Shown: positions 18,374 through 27,400 of the stretch, one piece after another
Layout: the number at the start of each line of letters is the position of its first letter
How positions within the stretch are numbered: position 1 is the stretch's first letter
NCBI RefSeq assembly: GCF_014297275.1
Contig: NZ_JACOQK010000001.1
Coordinates: forward strand, 1,302,001-1,366,000
Source of the DNA: Clostridium facile
GTDB taxonomy: Bacteria; Bacillota; Clostridia; Oscillospirales; Ruminococcaceae
DNA: 64,000 nucleotides
Reading direction: 5' to 3'
Position numbers and translations under genes: made by a program
Notes under the pieces: model-generated
What the model was told of the DNA's origin: nothing
What the model saw: only the letters and a program-made list of their open reading frames with translations
Databases searched by the model: none

Positions 18374-21300
18374 ATGAAGAACAAAAAATGGGCAAAAGTT
18401 TTATCTGCACTGGTTGCAACTTCATTAACAATGACAACACTAATGGCTAGCATTAATGTATCAGCAACACCAGATACAAACGTAAACCTGAAAGATTTAA
18501 CTGTTGAATATGTGGATTCCCCAGAAGGAATTGATGTTGAAGCTCCACGTTTTGGTTGGAAAATGGATTCCAACTTGGTTGGCGCAGAACAAACTGCTTA
18601 TCAGATTGTAGTAAAAGATACAGATGGTAATCTGGCTTGGGATAGCGGAAAAGTAAACAGCGATAACAGTATTGCTGTTGAATATGCAAGCAAAACCCCA
18701 TTGGCTCCAGAGACAGATTATGTTGTTTCTGTTACCTCTTGGGATAACTACGGAAACCAGGCAACTGCTGACACTACTTTTTCTACGGGTGTAGACGGCT
18801 GGGATGACGCAAAATGGGTATCCCCTGGCGAAACCGATTACGCAGTAGCAATGATGCGTAGCCCAAAACAGACCATTCAGGATAAAACTATCAAAAATGC
18901 GAAATTGTACATGACCGCTTTGGGTGATTACAAAGCGTACATCAACGGCCAATTGGTTGAAAGTGAAAAAGGCGAAACCGCATTTGATCCAGGCTGGGTA
19001 AACTATAACAACTATATCCAATATCAAACCTATGATGTAACTGATTATATCTCTGGCACAGACTTGGTATTGAGTGCTGAACTCGGTAGAGGCTGGTATA
19101 AGAGCAGCATCTCCGCTAACGGATACAAAGGTGTTGCTATTGGCGGTGAAGGCGATCTTGACCTAGCGATGATTGGTAAATTGGTAATTGAATACGAAGA
19201 TGGCACAGAACAAACCATCGCTACCGATGATACTTGGGAATACAATAAAAACGGCCCTATCTACAATCACGATTTCTATACCAATGGATCCTTTGATCCA
19301 AACGCTACAACCGATCCAGATAACTTTGTAGACGGCGTTAAATGGGGCGGTGAAAAATACGACGCAAGCAAGGAAGTTCCAGGATGGAATTTACCAAGCT
19401 TTGACACCACACAGTCTGAAGACTGGAATGATGTTCGCATCATCACTTATAATGGAGATATCATTTCCAACAACGGTGCAGCGGTTGCTTACTATAATGA
19501 AGAAAACAACCAGTATCCTCAAACCAGTTCTTTCACCTACAAAGATTCTGAAATCAACTATTCTAAAGAAGAAGGTGGCACTTCTGAACATGTTCTGGGC
19601 GAAGTTGTAAGACACAACGTAGACCTGATGAATGAAGAAGTAACCATTCAACCTGGCGAAAGATTAATTGTAAACCTGGGCCAAAATATGGCTGGTGTTC
19701 TGGAAACCACTATGGAAGCAGAACCAGGTACTACTGTCGTATTCAGCCATGCTGAAATGTTAAACGATGGTAATAAAAACCCAGATATGCCAAGAGGCGG
19801 TAGTACAGGTCCAGATGGTACCATTTATACTGCTAGCCTTAGAGGTGAAAAAACAGCAGTATACAAATTTGGTGAAGAAGCTGAAGTAACTTATCGTCCA
19901 GACTTTACCTTCTTCGGTTTCCAATACGTTCAAATCACTGCTACAAAACCAGTTACCATTAAAAATGTTGTTGGTGTGCCAATTACATCCGCAACCAAAC
20001 AAACTGGTAACATCACAACAAATAACGCAGACTTAAACCAACTGTTCAGCAATGTTCTGTGGAGCCAGAGAAGCAACTTCCTCTCCATTCCAACAGACTG
20101 CCCACAGAGAAACGAACGTTGTGGTTGGACAGGTGACGTACAGCTGTTTGCAGGAACAGGTACCTTTAACTTTGATTCTGTAGCATTCCTGCAAAACTAT
20201 CAGGCAATTTGTGATGATCAGGCTGCTAGTTATAATGACCTTTATACCGCAGTTATGCCCGCTCAACAAGGTTATGGTAAAAATGTAAGTAGTGGTTGGA
20301 GTGACGTTGGTATTGTTCTTCCATGGACTCTGTATCAACAAACCGGTGATATCTCTATTATCGAAGAAAGTTTTGACCAGATGGATGCTTACATGGATGC
20401 AATTGGTCCAAATGGTGAAGGTTATAATGAAAATTGGTATGGAGACTGGGTATCTTTACAGGCTTGCTCTATCCAATATTTAAATCTTTGTTATCGCGCA
20501 TACGATGCTCAATTAATGGCTAAAATGGCAGAAGCATTAGGTTATCAAGAAAAAGTTGATAAATACAACCAGATCTTTGATGAAACAAAAGCATTCTTCT
20601 TTGAAAAATATGTTGCTGAAAATGGAGACATCCTCAGTGCAACCGCTGATGGTAAATCCGAAGGTGATACTTACCACACCGAATATGTGGATAACTCTCA
20701 GACAGCTATTTCCTGGGCACTGAAACTCGGCTTCTACAAAGATGAAGCACACAGACAGTACATCATTTCCAAACTGTTGGAAAGCATTAAAAATGAAGAT
20801 GGTTCCTTCCGTCCTGGCTATGCAGAAGATACTTTGGCAGTTGGATTCTTAGGCTTAAACGTAATCCTGCCATCTCTGTCCGGAAATGGCCAACGTGAAT
20901 ACGCTTATAAACTGTTACAACAAAATCAATTCCCATCCTGGTTGTACTCTGTAGAACAGGGCGCTACTTCTATCTGGGAACGTTGGAACTCCTACTCGAA
21001 AGAAAACAGCTTTATGGAACCTGGTATGAACTCCTTTAACCACTTCTCCTTCGGCGCTTGCTTAGAGTGGATGTACCAAGAAATGGCTGGTATCAGCAGA
21101 GATGAAGCAAATCCAGGCTTCAAACACATTGATTTAACACCTTCTATTGATACAACAGGCGGAATCAATGATGTTCAAGCTTCTTATGACTCTTACTATG
21201 GTGTAATTGAAAGCGGTTGGACTGCTGAAAACGGAAAATTAACTACTTATAATACCACTGTTCCAGCGAACACAACAGCTACACTTTATCTACCAGTTGA

Positions 21301-22282
21301 AGCTTCCGCAGTGGAAAACTTCACAAATATCACTGGTATCGAATTCACAGGTATGACCATCCACAATGACATGGAAGTTGCAAGTTTCCGCGTTGCTGCT
21401 GGTTCTTATAACTTCGCTGTTAACGATGGTGTTCTGACAGTTTCCTTAGCAGATGGCTACGTTCCAGCTGTAGAAACAAACAAAACTATCTTGAACGATG
21501 TAATTGATTACGCAGATGCACAAATGCAAGATGAAGCATATCAGAATGTAATCCCAATGGTTCGTGAAACATTTGAAGCAGCTTTGACAAACGCGAAAAA
21601 CGTTGCAGCAGATATCACAGCGGACCAGGATACAGTGGATAATGCTTGGAGAACATTATTAAATGAAATCCATAAACTCGGATTTGTACAAGGTGACAAA
21701 GCTTCCCTTGGTAGTTTGATTTCCGCAGCAGGCAGCATCGAAACAAACCTAGACCGGTACGTAGAAGCTGGCAAACAAGAATTTGTTGACGCACTGAAAG
21801 CAGCTCGTGCGGTTTACGAAGATGACAATGCAATGCAAGCTGAAATCGACACAGTATCCAGTGCATTACTTGATGCTATGATGGAACTAAGATTTAAAGC
21901 AGATAAATCCGTTTTGGAAGATGTTCTTGCAGAAGCAAGCAAACTGGATGCAAGTGCATATACAGCAGAATCTTACAGCGTATTGGAAGCAGCAGTAAAT
22001 AATGCAAACGCAGTATTAGCAGATGAAAATGCAACCCAAGACGATGTAGACTTAGCTGTAAATGCAGTAAGAACAGCAATAGACGGGTTGGTAGCAGTAG
22101 ATGGTACCCCAGCTGAAACACCAACAGACAATGGCAATACTGTTGATGGAACACAAACAGGGCAAGAATCTACTACAACCAAAGCAAATGCAGCGAAAAC
22201 AGGCGACTTTGCTCCAATTGCTGGAATCGCAGCATTGGCAGTTGCAGGTGCAGCATTGGCTATTACACGCAGAAAAAAATAA
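18374..22282 (+). CDS. Secreted GH78 alpha-L-rhamnosidase with FIVAR repeats and sorting signal
   Basis: This 1302-residue surface enzyme is the second GH78 rhamnosidase of the window. It starts at MKNKKWAKVLSALVATSLTM (signal peptide, about 1-30); an upstream in-frame ATG at 18287 would add a non-secretory leader. Next come an Ig/fn3-like domain (40-140), a rhamnose-binding beta-sandwich (about 150-520) and the six-hairpin catalytic barrel (about 540-930). The acid motif reads CPQRNERCGWTGD with Glu581; the first Asp of the usual DER is Asn here. The likely base is Glu869 in SIWERW. FIVAR repeats follow (about 1035-1250), then ANAAKTGDFAPIAG, a membrane helix and RRKK. It lacks the GLUG region of the first enzyme. 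A hairpin terminator follows. Confidence 0.92.
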   Translation: MKNKKWAKVLSALVATSLTMTTLMASINVSATPDTNVNLKDLTVEYVDSPEGIDVEAPRFGWKMDSNLVGAEQTAYQIVVKDTDGNLAWDSGKVNSDNSIAVEYASKTPLAPETDYVVSVTSWDNYGNQATADTTFSTGVDGWDDAKWVSPGETDYAVAMMRSPKQTIQDKTIKNAKLYMTALGDYKAYINGQLVESEKGETAFDPGWVNYNNYIQYQTYDVTDYISGTDLVLSAELGRGWYKSSISANGYKGVAIGGEGDLDLAMIGKLVIEYEDGTEQTIATDDTWEYNKNGPIYNHDFYTNGSFDPNATTDPDNFVDGVKWGGEKYDASKEVPGWNLPSFDTTQSEDWNDVRIITYNGDIISNNGAAVAYYNEENNQYPQTSSFTYKDSEINYSKEEGGTSEHVLGEVVRHNVDLMNEEVTIQPGERLIVNLGQNMAGVLETTMEAEPGTTVVFSHAEMLNDGNKNPDMPRGGSTGPDGTIYTASLRGEKTAVYKFGEEAEVTYRPDFTFFGFQYVQITATKPVTIKNVVGVPITSATKQTGNITTNNADLNQLFSNVLWSQRSNFLSIPTDCPQRNERCGWTGDVQLFAGTGTFNFDSVAFLQNYQAICDDQAASYNDLYTAVMPAQQGYGKNVSSGWSDVGIVLPWTLYQQTGDISIIEESFDQMDAYMDAIGPNGEGYNENWYGDWVSLQACSIQYLNLCYRAYDAQLMAKMAEALGYQEKVDKYNQIFDETKAFFFEKYVAENGDILSATADGKSEGDTYHTEYVDNSQTAISWALKLGFYKDEAHRQYIISKLLESIKNEDGSFRPGYAEDTLAVGFLGLNVILPSLSGNGQREYAYKLLQQNQFPSWLYSVEQGATSIWERWNSYSKENSFMEPGMNSFNHFSFGACLEWMYQEMAGISRDEANPGFKHIDLTPSIDTTGGINDVQASYDSYYGVIESGWTAENGKLTTYNTTVPANTTATLYLPVEASAVENFTNITGIEFTGMTIHNDMEVASFRVAAGSYNFAVNDGVLTVSLADGYVPAVETNKTILNDVIDYADAQMQDEAYQNVIPMVRETFEAALTNAKNVAADITADQDTVDNAWRTLLNEIHKLGFVQGDKASLGSLISAAGSIETNLDRYVEAGKQEFVDALKAARAVYEDDNAMQAEIDTVSSALLDAMMELRFKADKSVLEDVLAEASKLDASAYTAESYSVLEAAVNNANAVLADENATQDDVDLAVNAVRTAIDGLVAVDGTPAETPTDNGNTVDGTQTGQESTTTKANAAKTGDFAPIAGIAALAVAGAALAITRRKK

Positions 22283-22322
22283 TTAACTAACGTTTTCTTC
22301 TTCTCTTTTCTCTCAATATAAT

Positions 22323-22357
22323 ACAAAAGGCTGGTTTTATTAGAACCAGCCTTTTGT
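22323..22357. terminator. Terminator after the second GH78 gene
   Basis: A 14-bp stem (ACAAAAGGCTGGTT and its complement) with a seven-base loop lies about 40 bases after the stop. It is almost identical in sequence to the hairpin at 6337-6366, which suggests the two genes were duplicated together with their 3' ends. Confidence 0.9.
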
Positions 22358-22644
22358 GATTATTTGTAACAATTCTAGAATATATGCCTACTAATAATTC
22401 ATTCAAATTTGAAGAAAAAAAGTTTTAACGTTATTTTTATTATTCTTATTGAGAATGGTTTATAATACTTACTTCTCGATTTCATTAAATTACAGTTTTA
22501 TCAAGGCCAACAAACTCTAAATAAAATCAGATTATTCCAATAAGAATCGTATCTTATTTTCAATTCGTATCGGAAAAGTATAAAATAGTTGCTATAAAAA
22601 AACTCTTGCGTTTTTATCACAATTATTATATAATATATAAGATA

Positions 22645-22690
22645 TTTCTGTAACTCAGCTAGATAGATCGTCCACCTCTTAAGGTTGTAA
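22645..22690 (+). other. Degenerate copy of the 5' half of tRNA-Arg
   Basis: From 22647 the sequence TCTGTAACTCAGCTAGATAG matches the 5' half of the intact tRNA-Arg 80 bases downstream: 30 of 37 positions agree, through D-arm and anticodon region, up to CTTAAG. The 3' half is missing. It is therefore a tRNA relic, left either by tandem duplication or by insertion and loss of an element at this tRNA. Confidence 0.6.
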
Positions 22691-22728
22691 TGAAAAAAAC
22701 GATAGGTAGCAGTTTTAATTGAATAGAT

Positions 22729-22805
22729 GTCTCTGTAGCTCAGCAGGATAGAGCGTTCGCCTCCTAAGCGAAAGGCCGTGAGTTCGAATCTCGCCAGGGA
22801 CGCCA
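22729..22805 (+). tRNA. tRNA-Arg (anticodon CCT)
   Basis: A full cloverleaf can be drawn: acceptor GTCTCTG with CAGGGAC (one G-T pair), D-arm AGCTCAGCAGGATAGAGC, anticodon stem TTCGC/GCGAA around the loop CTCCTAA (CCT at 22763-22765), T-arm GTGAGTTCGAATCTCGC, discriminator G and encoded CCA. It reads AGG arginine codons. tRNA-Arg(CCT) genes are frequent integration sites in Firmicutes. Confidence 0.97.
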
Positions 22806-22809
22806 GACG

Positions 22810-22838
22810 GAGTCTGGACGCAATTTGCGTTCAGACTC
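22810..22838 (+). terminator. Terminator after tRNA-Arg
   Basis: GAGTCTG pairs with CAGACTC, extended by ACGCAA with TTGCGT, and TTTTC follows. It starts five bases after the CCA end. Confidence 0.85.
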
Positions 22839-23448
22839 TTTTCTTTCGTTTGAACGAAGATGCTCCCGTTGGTAGCGATATCTTTTTTGTAGCATAAATC
22901 CAAACCTATAATTAACAATTCGCGACCGTAGATTTTTTTCTTTATTTTGAACTTTTATTCCCGCACTTGTAGCGGATATCTTTTTTATCAACGCTTCCCA
23001 GCAAAGATGCCGAAACTCCTTAATTTATCAAGGTTTGCGGCTTTTTTGTGGAAAGCCTCGGTTTGCTAACATTTGCTAACGAGATTTTACCTTTTGCTAA
23101 AAAAGGCGGTAAGTCATAGGTTCGAGTTTTTCCAAAAGAGTTTTCAAACATTCGTTAACAGAAATCGGATGGATTTGCAAATAACATCGCTCAAAAATTT
23201 CTATGAACCCTTGTTAATAAAAAAGTGTTTGGTTGCTGTGTTATGTTCTTCTATAAAAAAGTTTTTTCACATTTGTCCATATAAGATAACTGTATTATCA
23301 TCAAAAATTATTTCACCTAATACTAATATATTGGATTTTTTTCTTTATCCGGCACGACTACTGGCTTTTTAAACAGCATTTGGACGAGAAACGGTACGCT
23401 AAGGTACAATTTTTTTATCGTCCAAGCTTTGATGAAACATCTTGTTGC
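22839..23448. other. Non-coding stretch between tRNA-Arg and the polyimmunity-like genes
   Basis: No convincing gene is seen. A U-tailed hairpin lies at 23009-23047: GCCG with CGGC and CCTT with AAGG, then TTTTTT on the plus strand, with no gene in front of it. The region could hold remains of an element once integrated next to the tRNA, but I see no integrase. Confidence 0.5.
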
Positions 23449-24162
23449 TCATGCCTGTCCCCCTCTTCCTCTGAGAGCATCCTCCAGTTGTCTACTGACG
23501 GTATCCATGTAGAGATACACGCCATCCCGATCGCAGTGGTACAAGTTGGAATAGCTCGTACTCTCATTGGGGTGAATGGGGTTGGGCTCCACCACCTCGG
23601 TGGCTTCCAGAAGACCAACACCCAGCTCCGCCGCAGCAGTGAGGGCCTTTTTCAGCACCGCAAGCTGTCCACCACTCCAAAGCCTCTCCAGATCTTCCTG
23701 TACCTTCGGTTCCTGCTCCAGATTCCGTAAAAGCCGCGCAACCTGCTCTGGAGACAGGTACACACCGGAGCAATAATTTTCTATGATCCGATTTTCCGCC
23801 GGGTTAGGAAAGGCAATTGGCACCACCTGTTCCCATGGAGTGAAATACTGCGCATATTCTGGCTTTTCCTCCACCAAAAAGGAAAAGCTGCTCCCACGGG
23901 TGTAATAATAATCCCGGAAAAATCCCTGAATTACTGCAAGATAGAAGCCATGGCTCTTGTCAAACAGCTCGCTGGACTCTGTCCCAGCTCCGACCCGCAG
24001 AGTATCCAGATATTTTTTTGCATAGAAATCTTCCATTCCATGCTGTGTTGCAAAGATCAGCACCTTTTTCTCCTGACCTTGCTGTATCCATGTAAGAGGG
24101 GTAAAGTACCATTCCCGCATTTCTTCTGGTGAAATCGGGTGGAAGCTCACATCGTATCCCAT
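23449..24162 (-). CDS. Uncharacterised 237-residue protein, last gene of the polyimmunity-like cluster
   Basis: I do not recognise this protein. It starts MGYDVSFHPISPEEMREWYF with AAAGGAGG just before the ATG. It is soluble and rich in aromatic and acidic residues, without signal peptide or membrane segment, and ends in a Gly/Arg-rich tail. The central part (about 70-130) reads like an SMI1/SUKH-style alpha-beta protein, but no diagnostic motif is visible. It lies 337 bases downstream of the giant TPR/SUFU gene on the same strand, so a role as another immunity-type protein is suggested by neighbours only. Confidence 0.75.
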   Translation of the reverse strand: MGYDVSFHPISPEEMREWYFTPLTWIQQGQEKKVLIFATQHGMEDFYAKKYLDTLRVGAGTESSELFDKSHGFYLAVIQGFFRDYYYTRGSSFSFLVEEKPEYAQYFTPWEQVVPIAFPNPAENRIIENYCSGVYLSPEQVARLLRNLEQEPKVQEDLERLWSGGQLAVLKKALTAAAELGVGLLEATEVVEPNPIHPNESTSYSNLYHCDRDGVYLYMDTVSRQLEDALRGRGGQA

Positions 24163-24499
24163 AAAAGTCCTCCTTTCATTTCCACTCAGATAGTTCCTCC
24201 AATGAAATAATAATCTCTTGTAGTTCGGTGATTGTATCTTCCTACCTGAAGTGCGGTTTCTTCACTCTAAAACTGGTTTCCCCTAGCTAAGGATCAATCA
24301 GATTAAATATGGCTACTACAAGGGATAGATTTTACACCTTTCACTCTGTCTTTTTTCAGGAAGATAGGCTTTTATCCCTCCAAACAACTGCTTATAAAAG
24401 ATATTATTACAGCAAAGTGCCATAAGGAAGCTGTTTTTACCATGAACTATATCTGAAAAATTTATGTTCAAATATTTATTCACGGATACAGCCTTCTTT
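24163..24499 (-). other. Spacer with a possible coding relic
   Basis: Near 24178-24240 the minus strand reads DTITELQEIIISLEELSEWK before a stop, but a TAG closes the same frame two codons upstream. It looks like the tail of a lost gene. The remainder (24240-24499) shows nothing recognisable. Confidence 0.3.
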
Positions 24500-27400
24500 C
24501 TAATCCCACCAGAAATACCAAACAGTGGATTGCCGCAACATATCTGCCAAAGCGCCCACAGTGGTATCCTCTGGTCCCTGATCGATTACATCGGGACAGA
24601 ATCCATACAGTTCCACCGCCGTATCCATGGTCTTTTCCTCTGGAATGGGAGATGGAAGGTCAAATTCCAATTCATCATGAGTCATGGCAGCAGGAATAGC
24701 GCTGTATTGCTCGAACCAATATTTCGCCGCTGCCATCATCTCTGATGTATTGGGACATTCATTCCAATTACCAAAGGGCAGATAGGCAAAAATCTCCCAT
24801 GGGTTCTTCACTGGGATTTTAGCCAGAATCAGCGGATAGGTCATGTCAGTACTGAAATCCCAGTAGCTGGAGAAACGGTCATTATGATAACCACCTTCCA
24901 TCTTACCCAGAATTTCTTCCTCCCAGTCTATATCATCGTCCTCAGCCTCCGCCTTGCGCTGACCGATGAGTTCTTCCAGAACTGCCTTTCCATCCTGAAC
25001 GGGAACATCAAGCATCTTTTTCCGGTATTCCACCACCTTGTCCGGATCAAAGGCATAATCATCTTTACCGTCGCTATCCGGGTCGGAATTCATAATAAGG
25101 CATTCCCACAGGATTTCGTCCACCTTGATGAGCACTGGTACAAAGCCCTCATGGATGCTGTCCCGCTTGGCGTAACTGTATGCCGACATGATGGGGTCAT
25201 CATCCTTCATGGCAGGGAAATACGTGCATTCACAGTCTAAATACTCCATCATAGCCTTGGCGAGTTCAGAGGGTTCCAGAGTATCCTCATCAAAGTCCTG
25301 CCCCTGCCAGTTAACGAAACGTTCTTCAATCACCTTTGCTATGGTCTGATAGTAGTTCTCATCAAAGGGAATGAACAGGTATGCCTCATCCTGAATCTCA
25401 TCGGAGTAATTGCGCTCCTGTCCAATGACACTGATGGCGTAGTTATCAATGTCACTGGGATAATAGGGGCTGTCCATCTCCCCATAATAATAGGAAGCAA
25501 ACGCCCTTCCCTTTTTGTTGAACAGGGGGCCGATAAGTTGTCCATCCAGCTCATCCCGGAGAAACTCACGCAGATCTACACTGGCAGGATCAGCCTTGAC
25601 TTGTTTTACCACTTCGTCGTATTTCTTCAGAAAATCCTCGTCCATTAAGTCACATTCCATGCACCAGCGCAGGTAGATGGCCATGTGGTTATAGGCATTG
25701 ATTTCATCCACTGGCAGATCCTTTTCCTGAATAGTTTCTAGATGCCAGATTGCATCGTCCATTTCCACAACATAATCTCCCTCGTCATTACCGCTGCAAA
25801 GAGTACCTCTAATAATAGCGTCCTGGCGGGTAGGATTTACTACGAAGCTGATGCCTTCCATTTTGTCTAGTAGAGCGTCCGCATCGTGTTCCAGTTTATA
25901 CTCCAGTTCATCCCGATAGAGAGGAATCACCTGATAAAAGTTGACCTCCTCGCCACCTGGCAGCAGACAGAGGCGACCACTCTCTTCGGTATTTTGAGGA
26001 TCTATTAAGATCGCAGCGCAGAGCTCCGTATTCTCTGTGAAGGACGTTTGCTTGTCCATGGTGTGCCCAAATCCCAACCAGGTATCGCTGGCAATCGGCA
26101 GACGGGCCAATACCTTTAGCAGTCCAACGGGCCAATACCACTGCTCATCCTTCATAGATTCCTCATCTAGTTTCCAGTCCGTTGGCAGAGTGATAGCCAG
26201 TTCCGCCCGTTCCAGCTTATATTCTGCCAATTCCTCCGGCACATTCATACGGTGGGCTCCCATTCCCATGGTGACCAGTGTGTAATAGTCCCGCTCCTCG
26301 GAGGGCGGCACCACACAGATGTCCACATGGATGTCAGGAGAAACCAGCTCATGGAACACATGATCGAACTCTCCAAAGGTTCTCTTGATATGTTGCTCTA
26401 CCGCAGACATTTCTTCTCCAGTATAAAGCTCTGGTTCATTGTTTTCTACTGAGGACCAGAAGGAATCCTCTACCTCTGTTCCGTCTGGATTGAGGAAAAT
26501 TTGGAAGTATTCATCCATCTCCATCAACTTATAAAGTAGACCGATGCGATAGTCCAATCCAATCAACACGGTATCCAGGCGAGCCGCCCTGCCATCAGGA
26601 TGATTCCGTTCCATCCATTGCCAGTTTTGAAGCCAATTCTTCAGCTGTTTCAACCAGTCTGTGCGCAACTTGGACATTCCGCCCTCATTCATCTGAAATA
26701 TCAAATCTACAGTACGCTCGTTTACCAGATAAGGAAACTGGGTATAGGGCGAATTGGGCATGTACTGTTCCGGTTTTGGACCAAAGATAGCCCAAAAGCG
26801 TTCTAGCCCTTCTTGGTTGACTGTCATACAGGAGATAGAGTATTGCTTATCATCCGAATCCTCATCCATTCCCTGCTGGAGGGTTTGATCGGCATCGGGA
26901 TTAATCCAGTGGTACTCCATTTGTTCCAGAGACGCTCCATCCTCAATTTCTTTTTTCAAAGTCAGAAACTCATAATCATTGGGTTCTAATGCAAGACCAT
27001 GGGATACTGCCTCCAGAGCACCGGTTTTGTTTCCAAAGTGGCTGCGTAGCTTGCCTACTTGTAGCCAGATCCATGGGTAGTCCGCCTCTTCCTGAATACC
27101 TTTTTCTGCATAGCTCAGTGCTTCTTCCAGTTGTCCGCAGTACATTAAGGCCACCGAATAGCGATAGTACCACATGGCGCAACCTTTGGCATTTTTCTCC
27201 GAATTCTTCATCCATTGGGCTGCCTTGTAGTAATACCGGTACACATCCAGATTATTGCAGGCAAAGGAATACCACAGGGCAATCTGAAGATCCTGCTCAG
27301 CCTGATGTTGGGTGAATTTTCCTTCCTGTACACCTTGTTCTATAAAGTTCTCCAACCAGCTGAGCATCTGCCCAAAGTAGCCCGAAACTCCATCGTCAAA

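Noticed and set aside
23009..23047. att-like core near the tRNA
   Set aside because: It is a U-tailed hairpin; no second copy of its sequence and no integrase gene were seen in the window.
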